DNA of 64,000 bases. Origin: Providencia alcalifaciens (lineage in GTDB: Bacteria; Pseudomonadota; Gammaproteobacteria; Enterobacterales; Enterobacteriaceae). The notes beneath the pieces were generated by a model. It was not told where the DNA came from and did no database searches. It saw only the letters and a list, made by a program, of their open reading frames with translations. Location: assembly GCF_915403165.1 (NCBI RefSeq), contig NZ_OU659204.1, positions 2,790,001 to 2,854,000 on the forward strand, given 5' to 3'. The stretch's first letter is position 1. Each line of letters opens with the position of its first letter. Of this stretch, positions 48,213-57,586 are shown piece after piece. Position numbers and translations under genes: made by a program.

Positions 48213-49299
48213 AAAAATCGTTATGCTACTTCTGCTGCTGTGCTCCTTGAATGCGTACGCCCAAATTGTGGATACATGGGCATTTAACTCCAATGAGGAG
48301 CAAGAATTATCCTTGCAGATCGCTTCACAGCTACGTTGCCCACAATGTCAAAACCAAAACTTGTTGGAATCCAATGCACCTACGGCAGTCAGTATGCGCC
48401 ATCAAGTCTTTAAAATGGTCTCTGAAGGGAAAAGTGAATCTCAGATTAAACACTATATGACCGAGCGTTATGGTGACTTTGTTTTATATAATCCGCCATT
48501 AACGCTTAGCACCCTACTATTATGGTTACTTCCCGTATTTGCTGTTCTTTTTATTATCTTTATTTTATGGAAAACATTAAAAGTAAAAAATAGAATTAAT
48601 CCGCGCGTTATTTTATTAGATAATGCGATTCCATTAATAGAAAAATACAACCAGACTCACTCTGACATACAATTATTACCGGATATCAATAATGAAAAAA
48701 TACTTCAGTATTCTCATTGGAATAAGATAAGTAATGCCCTTATTGTCATCATAATCTGCATTATGATAGCGGGATATTTTTTATTACCGCGATTCAATTC
48801 AACACTTGATTTATATCAAAGACAAAATGACCCTATTTTGCTGTTTACACCCTTAGAGCGTGAAACGCAGGATCTACAACGTTTACAAGCAGATATCCGC
48901 CAATCCCCTGAAAACAGTGAGCTTTGGGCTGTTTTAGGTGAATACTATCTTTATCAAAATAGCTATGAAAATGCTTTAATTGCCTATGGCTATGCACTCA
49001 AGTATCGCGGAGAGAATGCCCAACTCTATGCCGCAATTGCCACGGTGATGTATTACCAAGCCGGACAAGTGGTTACAAATGACACACAAAAAATGATAGA
49101 CAAAGCATTGAGTCTAGATAAGAATGAAGTCACCGCATTGATGTTATTAGCCTCAGATGCCTTTATCAATGCCAATTACACAACGGCGATTAATATCTGG
49201 CAAAACCTACTTGATAGTAATAATCCTAGAGTCAATCGCGCTCAAATTATTGAAGCCATTCACATGGCTAAATTAATGGAAAATAGTGGGAAACAGTGA
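48205..49299 (+). CDS. NrfF-NrfG fusion protein (heme lyase accessory)
   Basis: 364 residues. The N-terminal part is NrfF/CcmH-like: signal peptide, QLRCPQCQNQNLLESN with the redox CXXC, and a membrane helix around residue 110. A second helix at about residue 180 is followed by a TPR domain (LWAVLGEYYLYQNSYENALIAYGYAL) like NrfG. In E. coli these are two proteins (about 127 and 198 residues). There is no stop or shift between them, so it is a true fusion like CcmH. The GC drops in the second half, so it may evolve fast. Confidence 0.88.
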   Translation: MIKKIVMLLLLLCSLNAYAQIVDTWAFNSNEEQELSLQIASQLRCPQCQNQNLLESNAPTAVSMRHQVFKMVSEGKSESQIKHYMTERYGDFVLYNPPLTLSTLLLWLLPVFAVLFIIFILWKTLKVKNRINPRVILLDNAIPLIEKYNQTHSDIQLLPDINNEKILQYSHWNKISNALIVIIICIMIAGYFLLPRFNSTLDLYQRQNDPILLFTPLERETQDLQRLQADIRQSPENSELWAVLGEYYLYQNSYENALIAYGYALKYRGENAQLYAAIATVMYYQAGQVVTNDTQKMIDKALSLDKNEVTALMLLASDAFINANYTTAINIWQNLLDSNNPRVNRAQIIEAIHMAKLMENSGKQ

Positions 49300-49406
49300 A
49301 TAAAAATAATAAAGGCTCCTAAACCTTTATTACCTCGCGGTATCCATAATTGATAAAAAATAATAATAAGTTTATTTATTAAATATAATAATCTAGAAAA
49401 AATATC

Positions 49407-49808
49407 ATGACGAATAAGATGCTTTCTATCTTAGTGATTATTCTTATCGCAGGAGGATCATTTCTTGCAGGAGTAATGGCTAACTACACACCTGATTTAG
49501 ATGTTATCAAGAAATCCGAGCGGGCTGTGGAAGACTTGTTAAATTTCCCTAAAACCGTCGAATTTAAAGATGTGAAATACCATGTCATCAGAGAGACCTC
49601 TGATCGCGGTATGCTAGGCTACGTTTGTGGTCAAGTTCTGGTATTTGATGCAAAAAATAGCTATACCTACAAACGTTTTATGGTGAAAACGTACCTGAAT
49701 GAAGATGGTAGAAATATCGTTTCCATTCCGCTATTAGATAGAGACGAAATGGAATTTCCACTTGAAGAATTTAATTACTTGTGGCGTAAAAATTGTCAAA
49801 ATAGATAA
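49407..49808 (+). CDS. Unrecognised small membrane-anchored protein
   Basis: 133 residues. One helix (SILVIILIAGGSFLAGVMA, residues 6-24), then a hydrophilic periplasmic domain with two cysteines (YVCGQV and KNCQNR). It has features of a lone secreted beta domain (VEFKDVKYHVIRETSD). I recognise no family. It may be transcribed with nrf, 107 bases upstream, but there is no overlap. Confidence 0.7.
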   Translation: MTNKMLSILVIILIAGGSFLAGVMANYTPDLDVIKKSERAVEDLLNFPKTVEFKDVKYHVIRETSDRGMLGYVCGQVLVFDAKNSYTYKRFMVKTYLNEDGRNIVSIPLLDRDEMEFPLEEFNYLWRKNCQNR

Positions 49809-49865
49809 TTATACTTAATTGAATATTATCTATTCCCCACGAAATTAATGATTTTTCTCTGTGCC

Positions 49866-50102
49866 TTATTTACAGCAACATGAAGGCTTGCCTGTTAATT
49901 CTGCTTCTTGAATTGGCGGGCATTTCACCGTGCCATAAGAACAAAAAACGCAGCAATCCCCTTCCAATGGCTTTAGTAATACACCGCAACCTGTGCATTC
50001 ATAAAACCACTGACAAGCATTGGTTGGCATCTCTTCCATTTTCGAACACCCACATTCTGGGCACGTAATTTCAGACATCAATTCAATCTTGACTTGGCTC
50101 AT
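49866..50102 (-). CDS. GDCCVxC domain protein (Cys-rich, probable metal binding)
   Basis: 78 residues with twelve or so cysteines: CPECGC, CTGCG, the diagnostic GDCCVFCSYG, and CPP...CCCK at the end. This domain is listed in many bacteria, often with mercury-resistance genes; the role is not proven. GAGG lies before the ATG at 50102. An alternative start is eight residues in. Confidence 0.85.
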   Translation of the reverse strand: MSQVKIELMSEITCPECGCSKMEEMPTNACQWFYECTGCGVLLKPLEGDCCVFCSYGTVKCPPIQEAELTGKPSCCCK

Positions 50103-50286
50103 TTGATCCTCGATAGGGTATTTCGCAATAAATAATTCTGTTCATCCTACAAAATTATGTTGCCCTTATCCTTGCGCCAAATTAGGTTTCCCACACAAAA
50201 TAAAAATGCGGTTCCAATAGCATTTCCCGCAAGGTTGATATACAGTTTTCCACTTTTTTCAAAGCACCCTAGATTTTGGAGGCGAA

Positions 50287-51639
50287 ATGTTTATTGGTTT
50301 TGACTACGGAACATCTAACTGCTCCGTCGCAATCATGAAAGATGGCAAACCGCAATTGTTACCCCTTGAAGGCAGCAATTTTTATATTCCATCAACCTTG
50401 TGTGCGCCGACAAGAGAATCGGTTTCAGAGCACTTATTTCGCCATCTGAATATTTCTCCGACAGACTCAGTAGGCCAGCAAATCCTCCGACGCTCTATTG
50501 CGTTTAATCAGGATGAAGGCATTGAACTGGAGCCGGAAGATATTGTTTTCGGGCAAGCTGCGCTGGACTTATATTTAAGCGACCCTCGTGATGTCTACTA
50601 TGTAAAATCACCTAAATCTTTTTTAGGTGCATCAGGCTTACACGAAACCCAAGTGAGTTTCTTCGAAGATTTAGTGTGCGCCATGATGGCAAATATCAAG
50701 CATACTGCCGAAGCAAGTACCCAACAAACCATCACTGACACCGTGATTGGTCGCCCAATTAACTTCCATGGACGTGGTGGTGAACTGGCGAACCAGCAAG
50801 CGGAAGCTATCTTATTAAAAGCCGCTAAACGTGCTGGGTTTAAGAATATTGCCTTCCAGTTTGAGCCCGTTGCCGCTGGGTTAGAGTATGAATCTACTCT
50901 CACCAATGAGAGGACCATTTTAGTGGTGGATATTGGTGGGGGAACCACCGACTGCTCACTGATCCAAATGGGTCCAAGTTACAAAGACAGCCACGACCGT
51001 ACAAGCTCTTTGTTAGCCCATACAGGTCAACGTGTTGGCGGAAACGATCTGGATATTTTCGTTGCCTTAAAACAGTTAATGCAGCTTTTTGGCATGGAAA
51101 GCCAATATCAATCGGGGATCAAAATGCCTCTGTTGCAGTTTTGGAATCCGATTGCCATTAACAATGTGGAAGCACAAAAAGAGTTTTATTCTCGCGCTAA
51201 CCTCAATGCATTAACCCGCTTACAACAAGATGCTCAAGAGCCAGCTTTGCTCGCCCGTTTACTCGAGGTTTATCACCAAACACTGGGTTACAGCATTGTA
51301 CGCAAAGCGGAAGAGGCGAAAATCGCGCTCTCTGACGAGCAAAATTATTTAGCGAAAATTGCATTATCAAAAGAGCTGCTTGAAGTGAATATTGGACGTG
51401 ATCAATTGATTGATGCGATTGAATCACCAAAAAGCAAAATGATTGAGTTGGTAAAAGAAGCCGTTGTACAAGGAGGCGTTCAACCGGATGCTATTTTTGT
51501 CACCGGGGGTAGCGCCCGATCGCCTATCTTACATCAAGCGATTCAAGAACAACTGCCGAATATTCCCATTGTTCGTGGTGATGACTTTGGCTCGGTGACT
51601 GCTGGATTAGCCCGCTGGGCGCAAACCTGTTTTAAGTAA
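50287..51639 (+). CDS. yegD: Hsp70-family chaperone-like protein YegD
   Basis: 450 residues, the E. coli YegD length. The actin-ATPase phosphate loops are FIGFDYGTSNCSVAI at the N-terminus and ILVVDIGGGTTDCSLIQ, with the adenosine motif FVTGGSARSPILHQAI near the end. It lacks a DnaK-type substrate-binding domain, so its role is unclear. A strong terminator follows. Confidence 0.95.
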   Translation: MFIGFDYGTSNCSVAIMKDGKPQLLPLEGSNFYIPSTLCAPTRESVSEHLFRHLNISPTDSVGQQILRRSIAFNQDEGIELEPEDIVFGQAALDLYLSDPRDVYYVKSPKSFLGASGLHETQVSFFEDLVCAMMANIKHTAEASTQQTITDTVIGRPINFHGRGGELANQQAEAILLKAAKRAGFKNIAFQFEPVAAGLEYESTLTNERTILVVDIGGGTTDCSLIQMGPSYKDSHDRTSSLLAHTGQRVGGNDLDIFVALKQLMQLFGMESQYQSGIKMPLLQFWNPIAINNVEAQKEFYSRANLNALTRLQQDAQEPALLARLLEVYHQTLGYSIVRKAEEAKIALSDEQNYLAKIALSKELLEVNIGRDQLIDAIESPKSKMIELVKEAVVQGGVQPDAIFVTGGSARSPILHQAIQEQLPNIPIVRGDDFGSVTAGLARWAQTCFK

Positions 51640-51650
51640 GTTTATTTGCC

Positions 51651-51677
51651 AATGCCGCTTTCGCGGCATTGTTTTTT
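51651..51677 (+). terminator. Terminator of yegD
   Basis: AATGCCGC-TTTC-GCGGCATT followed by GTTTTTT, 12 bases after the stop. Confidence 0.93.
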
Positions 51678-51678
51678 C

Positions 51679-51708
51679 GTTACTCTTCGAGCAGTTACTC
51701 TTCGAGCA
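51679..51708. repeat. 15-bp tandem duplication across the fbpC stop
   Basis: GTTACTCTTCGAGCA occurs twice in direct succession (51679-51693 and 51694-51708). The ABC-ATPase reading frame ends in the second copy (LLEE-stop); the first copy repeats the same codons beyond the stop. Confidence 0.9.
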
Positions 51709-52375
51709 AACGCCCCTCTTTTAAGTAGCTGATTTTATTTGCCATTAACTGGGCTTCATCTTCACTGTGGGTCACTAACAGCGCCGTCTGCCCCGCCGCA
51801 CGTAAAATATCCCGCACTTCTTGCCCTAAGCGTTTTCGGCTATCTGGATCAAGGCTCGAAAGCGGTTCATCCAGCAACAGCACCGCAGGCTGTGGCGCTA
51901 ACGCTCGTGCTAAAGCAATGCGCTGCTGCTGACCACCCGACATTTCGTGAGGATAACGTTCAGCTAAGCCGCTCAATTCAACCAACGTTAATAGCTGTTG
52001 AACGCGAGCCTGTTGCTGCTCTTTAGGCTGTTTTCTAAGCCCAAATGCCACGTTCTGCGCCGCCGTTAAATGAGGAAACAAGGCGTAATCTTGGAAAACC
52101 ATCCCAACATTACGCTGTTCAGGTGGCAGATGAAGATGCGGGCCAGCAACACAGCGGCCTCCCACGTAGATTGTTCCTTGCTCTACCTGTTCAAACCCAG
52201 CAATCGCTCTTAATGCCGTGGTTTTTCCGCATCCTGAAGCCCCAAGTAAGCAACCAATTTCACCAGCATCAATATGCAAAGAGAAACCATTAAGCACATG
52301 GTTACGTTGATGTTTATTGCCATAAGAAACATGGACATTGTCAAGAACTAAGGTTGAATCTGACACCGAAGACAT
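51695..52375 (-). CDS. Iron(III) ABC transporter ATP-binding protein
   Basis: 226 residues. Walker A GASGCGKTTAL, Q-loop MVFQDYALFPHL, signature MSGGQQQRIALARAL, Walker B LLLDEPLSSLDP, H-loop VTHSEDEA. It is about 120 residues shorter than FbpC/SfuC, lacking the C-terminal regulatory domain; a 15-bp duplication at the stop is no cause of this. It energises the permease encoded before it. Confidence 0.9.
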   Translation of the reverse strand: MSSVSDSTLVLDNVHVSYGNKHQRNHVLNGFSLHIDAGEIGCLLGASGCGKTTALRAIAGFEQVEQGTIYVGGRCVAGPHLHLPPEQRNVGMVFQDYALFPHLTAAQNVAFGLRKQPKEQQQARVQQLLTLVELSGLAERYPHEMSGGQQQRIALARALAPQPAVLLLDEPLSSLDPDSRKRLGQEVRDILRAAGQTALLVTHSEDEAQLMANKISYLKEGRLLEE

Positions 52376-52396
52376 TCCTTAACATAATCATTTTTA

Positions 52397-54100
52397 TTAA
52401 GATGACCGTTTTGATTGAGATGAAGTCAGCTGACTGCGCGCTAAGAGGATCACAGGCAATGTCCCTGCTAGCACAATTAATAGTGCTGCAATCGCGCCTT
52501 CTTCATAGGTTCCTCGCGCCGCCTCTGCATACAACGAGGTTGCCAACGTCTCAAAATTCACCGGACGTAACAGTAATGTGGTCGGCAACTCTTTCATCGC
52601 ATCAGCAAAGACCAACAATGCACTGGTGACGAGTGCTGGACGTAATAGCGGAAGATGCACACGAAAGAACGTTCGCAGCTCGCTTTCCCCTAGCAGCCTT
52701 GAGGCTTGTTCCATACTCGGCGGAATGCGGGTTAACCCAGCATCAATCGCCCCAATGGAGATAGCCATAAATCGAATTGAACAGCAGATAACCAATAAAA
52801 TTCCCGTTGATAACAGCGGTAATCCTCTAAAATCCAATAGCTCAGCAAGAAAATTATCCAGCGCCATACCCGGTGTTAACAAACCTATTGCCAATACCGT
52901 TCCGGGCACTGCATAACCCAGCGAAGCAATTTTCATCAAGGTTCGTCGCCATTCTTGAGATGAACCGGAGATCGCACTCGCTCTGGCATACCACGCCACC
53001 ACAATGCTCACCAACGTCACAACGACGGTGACACCCGCCGCCAGCAATAATGAGTTTTGTAGTGACTGCAACAGGCTGCTTGAGATTGTCATGCTGTCAC
53101 TGATGCGTTTAAGGCTTTCCCACCCTAAAAAAAGTGCCGGTGCTAAAAAGCCTAACACGACGGGTAGTGCGGTGACGCACGTCGCTAATATGGCGCGCCA
53201 TCCCGTCAAACGCGATGGCAAGATCCCTCGCATTTGCCGCCCAGTACTGTAACGCTGATTTTTTCGACCGTAATATTCTAATGCTAACAGCAAGATAATC
53301 ACGGTTAACATCGAGCAGGCAATTTGCGCCGCAGCGGGCAGATCAGAGCGAGTCACCCATGTGGTGTACACCGTCACGGTCAATGTATTCACACCTAAAA
53401 ATTCCGATGCGCCGATATCATTGAGGGTTTCCAGCAGAGCGAGGCTTGTGCCCACCACTAAGGCAGGACGCGCCATCGGTAGAGCCACTCGGAAAAATGT
53501 CCCCGTTGAACTGAGTCCAAGGGTTCGAGCCGCTTCCAGCAAATGAGCTGGCTGACTCATAAACATGGCTCGCATGGTCAAGTAAACATAGGGATAAAGC
53601 ACCAGACCAAGCAACAAAATGGCCCCCGTCATCGAACGGAGATCAGGAAGGCGGAATTGGCGTGGTGAATCGTACCCTAACACGCTACGAATAAATTCTT
53701 GAATCGGTCCAATAGGGTGCAGTAAATCTAACCATGCAAACGCCACAATGTAGGTTGGCATCGCAAGGGGCAGTAGCAGCGCCCAGCTAAACAGCTTTCG
53801 ACCAGGGAAATCAAACGCTGTCACCAGCCATGCACACCCTGCGCCAATGGTCATCACCATTGCACCAACACCCAGCAGTAAAATTAAGGTATTTAAGGTG
53901 GCATCGGGAAGCACATAGCGCATCAAATGTTCCCAATGGTCGAATCCTGAGCTTGCAGCCAGACCTAATAAAAACAACAAAGGGGTCAGAACGCCAAGCG
54001 TAATGACCACCACAGAAAGAGTTAATGGCGAGAAACCAACACGCGGTAACCCGAAAGCCCCGCGCGTAGAGGTTAAGCCAGTTTTATTGATCGAATCCAA
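52397..54100 (-). CDS. Iron(III) ABC transporter permease (double length)
   Basis: 567 residues with about 12 helices in two similar halves, each with an EAA loop (ARTLGLSSTGTFFRVALPMARPA and ASRLLGESELRTFFRVHLPLLRPA). This is the fused FbpB/SfuB arrangement. It overlaps the end of the binding protein gene by 17 bases. Confidence 0.92.
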   Translation of the reverse strand: MDSINKTGLTSTRGAFGLPRVGFSPLTLSVVVITLGVLTPLLFLLGLAASSGFDHWEHLMRYVLPDATLNTLILLLGVGAMVMTIGAGCAWLVTAFDFPGRKLFSWALLLPLAMPTYIVAFAWLDLLHPIGPIQEFIRSVLGYDSPRQFRLPDLRSMTGAILLLGLVLYPYVYLTMRAMFMSQPAHLLEAARTLGLSSTGTFFRVALPMARPALVVGTSLALLETLNDIGASEFLGVNTLTVTVYTTWVTRSDLPAAAQIACSMLTVIILLLALEYYGRKNQRYSTGRQMRGILPSRLTGWRAILATCVTALPVVLGFLAPALFLGWESLKRISDSMTISSSLLQSLQNSLLLAAGVTVVVTLVSIVVAWYARASAISGSSQEWRRTLMKIASLGYAVPGTVLAIGLLTPGMALDNFLAELLDFRGLPLLSTGILLVICCSIRFMAISIGAIDAGLTRIPPSMEQASRLLGESELRTFFRVHLPLLRPALVTSALLVFADAMKELPTTLLLRPVNFETLATSLYAEAARGTYEEGAIAALLIVLAGTLPVILLARSQLTSSQSKRSS

Positions 54101-55130
54101 CTTTATCTACCAACTGACTCGCTTGTTTACGGTATTTCACAATTTCGGTAAGTGGAAGGGTATCCACATTGATTTCCCCAATCGCGTTATTGATAGTGGC
54201 ATCCAGTGGAACGCCTTTGCGAATTGGGTATTCATAGTTTGCTTGCGCGTACAGTTGCTGAGCAGGAACAGAAACCAGATATTCCATCAACTTAACCGCT
54301 TCTGCTTTATGGGGAGCATGACGCGCAACGGCTGCGCCAGTAATGTTGACGTGTGTTCCACCGTGAGTAAAGGTTGGCTGAACCACTTTGATAGCATCCC
54401 CCCATTTACGTGCGTCAGTGCCTTCTTTGGCATTTTTCATATGACCCACATAATAAGAGTTAGCTAAACCAACATCGCAGATACCACCAAGAATATCACG
54501 AGCGACATCGCGATCACCGCCCGTTGCTTTACGTGCTAAGTTGGCTTTCACGCCACGTAACCACGCTTCCGTTTTCGCTTCACCGTCGTGGGCAATCATT
54601 GCCGCCACCAACGCTGTGTTATACGGGTGCTGACCTGCGCGGATACAAATTTTGTCTTTCCATTTAGGGTCAGCTAAATCTTCATACGTGATGCTAGTTA
54701 ACGGTAAATCTTTTTCCGCATACAGCACTCGAGCGCGCATCGATAAACCAAACCATTGGTTATCTTTATCGCGTAATGAAGCAGGAATAGCATCAGTTAA
54801 TACTTTTGAATCCACAGGCTGCGTAACACCTGCTTCGACTAAATCGATGAGGTTACCCGCGTCCACCGTCATTAATAAATCCGCAGGGGAGTTTTTACCT
54901 TCCGCTTTGACGCGCTCTAACATGCCGTCTTTGACATAGACAGTGTTGACATCAATAGCCGTTTCTTTGGTAAAGGCATCCAGCAGTGGCTGAATCAGTC
55001 CCGGTTCACGAGTGGTGTATAACGTTAAGGAATCTTTTGCCATGGCAGGCAGTGCGCAGGTAACAATAAGTGATGAGGCCAACGTAATTAAACGCATTTT
55101 ATTACGTAAAAAATACAGTTTTTTCAACAT
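54084..55130 (-). CDS. Iron(III)-binding periplasmic protein (FbpA/SfuA-like)
   Basis: 348 residues. A signal peptide of about 31 residues ends ALPAMAK; mature residues follow the FbpA type: DSLTLYTTREPGLIQPLL and CDVGLANSYYVGHMKNA, which holds the paired tyrosines that bind Fe3+. It delivers iron to the adjoining permease/ATPase. A ribosome site GGAG is about 11 bases before the ATG. Confidence 0.92.
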   Translation of the reverse strand: MLKKLYFLRNKMRLITLASSLIVTCALPAMAKDSLTLYTTREPGLIQPLLDAFTKETAIDVNTVYVKDGMLERVKAEGKNSPADLLMTVDAGNLIDLVEAGVTQPVDSKVLTDAIPASLRDKDNQWFGLSMRARVLYAEKDLPLTSITYEDLADPKWKDKICIRAGQHPYNTALVAAMIAHDGEAKTEAWLRGVKANLARKATGGDRDVARDILGGICDVGLANSYYVGHMKNAKEGTDARKWGDAIKVVQPTFTHGGTHVNITGAAVARHAPHKAEAVKLMEYLVSVPAQQLYAQANYEYPIRKGVPLDATINNAIGEINVDTLPLTEIVKYRKQASQLVDKVGFDQ

Positions 55131-55511
55131 GTTGCTATCTTCTCCAAGGTGAAGTGACGCTTGAACTAGTATATTGAGTATTTTTAACAGGTCGAAAAAA
55201 GTATATTGATAACCAATCTCGTTTGCAAATTATTTTCATCGGTTAATAATACGCATTAATGACTATTAAAATTTATTTATAATTTATTATTTGGCATTTA
55301 TTCTTTCGTGAAGGATTTTTTGCGGGTGGTCTGCACTCAGGGTTTGTAGAATAAAAGCCAAGATTACCAAAACGATAATGATGACTATATTCTACAATAA
55401 TATTAATGGATTAAGTTCTCATTGATGGGCCAATGATAAAAAATCCACTGCCCCTATTACATACGGATCAATAGGATTTCCGCTGGGTATATTGAATATT
55501 TATTTAACGCA
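55131..55511. other. Upstream region of the iron transporter
   Basis: About 380 bases with no gene. A Fur box is expected. The best candidate, GATAACCAATCTCGTTTGC at 55208-55226, matches the 19-bp consensus at only about half the positions, so I do not annotate it as a site. Confidence 0.4.
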
Positions 55512-55544
55512 AAAAGGCTCAAGATATTCCTCCTTGAGCCTTTT
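55512..55544. terminator. Bidirectional terminator at the end of the fim operon
   Basis: AAAAGGCTCAAG and CTTGAGCCTTTT are perfect 12-bp arms with a 9-base loop; either strand reads a stem followed by T's. It lies 20 bases past the fimH stop. Confidence 0.93.
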
Positions 55545-55563
55545 CATCTGTCTAATTCATTCA

Positions 55564-56505
55564 CTAATCATACATAAATGTCACGCCAATCACCGACTGC
55601 ACTTTCCCTGCGGTCACCTGACCTTGAGTTCTTGAATATCGCGCACTTAGCCCTAAACTCGTCGACGAAGTTCCTACTCGACCTAACTGGACGTTTTGGT
55701 TTGCTGGAATTGCATTACCATTGCGAACCATTTGGATCCCTACCCCTTTTGCAGCATTAGCACCGGATAGGGTATTAGCAAAAATATTGCTGCTCGTATC
55801 CGTTGTACCTGTTAAATAATAGGAGATATTTTGGCTCGAAGCGCAATAGATAGATAAGGGTACCGGTTGAGCACTTCCCGGATATTCCGGTAAATTGACT
55901 ACCACATTACGCGAAGAAACATCACAGCCACCAATAGGTACCACAACATCATTGTTGGCATACAAATTCCATGTAAAGGTCGATGTATTGACGTTACCGC
56001 CCCCCACGATGTTAGAACCAACTTGGTACATTACCAATGTTGCAAAGTGGGTTCCTCGGTTAACCACTACACCACCCGCCGCAGATATGGGGGTTAAATA
56101 CAATTGGGTATTCCATGCTGTGTAATTGCCCGATGGAAAATCTTGCTGGTGAGTTGGGTTAGTCAAAGGGAACGTATAGCTTGAGCCATAATACCGTAAT
56201 GAGCCCCGAAAGTTATTTAATACCCCACCATAAGCGGAACCTCGGATCATGTTTACTTGGTCACGTCGCGCTGTTGGGTCATCGTTCTTACAAAATATCG
56301 AACTCGACAAATCGACCACTAAGTTTTGACCTGATTGAACACTTGGCTGCAAGTTAACATACGCATTGGCTGTTACAGGGCTTTGCGTATAGCTTAAAAC
56401 GTTTCCTGTTGAGTCGTAACAGGTAAAAGCAAATGCCGAAGAAACCCCGACAAAATAGATAAATGCGTTAACAAAGATTAACTTAACTAGCTGTTTTATA
56501 TTCAT
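55564..56505 (-). CDS. fimH: Type 1 fimbrial tip adhesin FimH
   Basis: 313 residues (E. coli 300). Signal peptide ends SSAFA, then mature FTCYDSTGN. The lectin domain shares AYVNLQPSVQSGQNLVVDLS, IFCKNDDP, RGSAYGGVL, the linker region NLYANNDVVVPIGGCDV and the pilin domain ending GKVQSVIGVTFMYD with E. coli FimH. Mannose-pocket residues N46, D47, D54 and Q133 (E. coli numbering) are kept, but D140 and F142 are not in the aligned place; the loop is about five residues longer, and the tyrosine-gate Tyr48 and Ile52 are Asp and Arg. A GTG at 56517 is an alternative start. Confidence 0.93.
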   Translation of the reverse strand: MNIKQLVKLIFVNAFIYFVGVSSAFAFTCYDSTGNVLSYTQSPVTANAYVNLQPSVQSGQNLVVDLSSSIFCKNDDPTARRDQVNMIRGSAYGGVLNNFRGSLRYYGSSYTFPLTNPTHQQDFPSGNYTAWNTQLYLTPISAAGGVVVNRGTHFATLVMYQVGSNIVGGGNVNTSTFTWNLYANNDVVVPIGGCDVSSRNVVVNLPEYPGSAQPVPLSIYCASSQNISYYLTGTTDTSSNIFANTLSGANAAKGVGIQMVRNGNAIPANQNVQLGRVGTSSTSLGLSARYSRTQGQVTAGKVQSVIGVTFMYD

Positions 56506-56513
56506 AATTTTGC

Positions 56514-57023
56514 TCACAGATACGTGTAGGTAACATCAATTGCCGCTTGGATGGAGCCTTGTGTCGCCCCTCCTCTCACCGATATTGCCCTTACCTGTAA
56601 AGGAAAACTGGTTGAAAGCGTAGCATCGCTGACTGGCACGCGTTTTTGTGCGCCGTTATTTAAATTATTACCCGATGAATCTTGAAGTTGCAGCTGGATA
56701 TTGCCTGCCGTACCTTGGTTTTTGTAGTATCCCACCGAATCAGCGACACCTTTAAAAGTCGCCATGACCACCGATGTGCCAACAGGGCAATTGGTCAAAT
56801 CCAGCGACACAGTATGCCAATCCGATGCCGATCCCGGTGAGGTCAAATTGAACGTGTAAAGGTCTCCCAAATCCACATTGGCCGTCTTGGTTGATACCGT
56901 ACAAGGCTTCGCAACAACGCTCCCATTGACCGTCACTGTTACGTCAGCCGCATGTGTGGAGGTTATTGATGAAGATAACAGTCCCAAAATTAAAGCTGTC
57001 ATCATTGTTGATTTATACGTCAT
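56514..57023 (-). CDS. fimG: Type 1 fimbrial minor subunit FimG
   Basis: 169 residues (E. coli 167). Signal peptide ends THA; pilin fold with paired cysteines KPCTVSTKT and LTNCPVGTSV and terminal DVTYTYL (penultimate Tyr as in donor-strand pilins). It joins FimF to FimH in the tip. Order matches E. coli fim. Confidence 0.9.
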   Translation of the reverse strand: MTYKSTMMTALILGLLSSSITSTHAADVTVTVNGSVVAKPCTVSTKTANVDLGDLYTFNLTSPGSASDWHTVSLDLTNCPVGTSVVMATFKGVADSVGYYKNQGTAGNIQLQLQDSSGNNLNNGAQKRVPVSDATLSTSFPLQVRAISVRGGATQGSIQAAIDVTYTYL

Positions 57024-57039
57024 TCATCGCATCCTCTAT

Positions 57040-57576
57040 TTACTGAAATTCGAGCGTAAATGTGGCGGTTGCTCGAATATGCCCTGCCGTAACGGGCAGT
57101 TTTGACGCCATTAAACGTGCATTGAAATTGAGCGTATTGGCTTTTCCTGCCACTAAAGGCGTCCATGCAATATTATTCGAGTCCGCATTGAGGACTAATG
57201 GATCTTTAGCACTGTCTAAAATCTGAATACCTGCCCCTGTCGCATTTGCGCTACCAGGTTCTAATGCCAGTAAGGTTTTGTTATTCGAGTCTGCAATACC
57301 GACAAACCCGACTTTGACTGCTGTTACCGCAGAACCGCAGGGTGTTAGCTCAATACGAAACGGCACCGTCGGTGTCACTTCCCCCACTGAGTGCAACTGT
57401 TTCACCGCATTCAGTAGCAAATCTACCACTTGGTTTTGTGAACCGGGAGCCACAGCACAAGTGTTATCTCGCACATTGCCTGTAATGTTAATGGTGCTAT
57501 CCGCCGCCAATGCATTGGAACATAAGCACAAAGAAGTCAGCATTGAGGCAAAGAAAATATTGGATTTATCAAACAC
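57040..57576 (-). CDS. fimF: Type 1 fimbrial minor subunit FimF
   Basis: 178 residues from the GTG at 57576 (SD AAGGAG six bases upstream). A longer frame that begins at 57678 overlaps the usher and adds 34 meaningless residues. After the signal peptide ([13 protein letters not shown]) come CAVAPGSQ and LTPCGSAV, the paired cysteines, and a terminal TFTLEFQ. It is the tip adaptor between rod and FimG. Confidence 0.88.
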   Translation of the reverse strand: MFDKSNIFFASMLTSLCLCSNALAADSTINITGNVRDNTCAVAPGSQNQVVDLLLNAVKQLHSVGEVTPTVPFRIELTPCGSAVTAVKVGFVGIADSNNKTLLALEPGSANATGAGIQILDSAKDPLVLNADSNNIAWTPLVAGKANTLNFNARLMASKLPVTAGHIRATATFTLEFQ

Positions 57577-57586
57577 TATTGGCTCC

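Noticed and set aside
55208..55226. Possible Fur box before the iron transporter
   Set aside because: Only about half of the 19-bp consensus matches, within the range of chance in AT-rich DNA.
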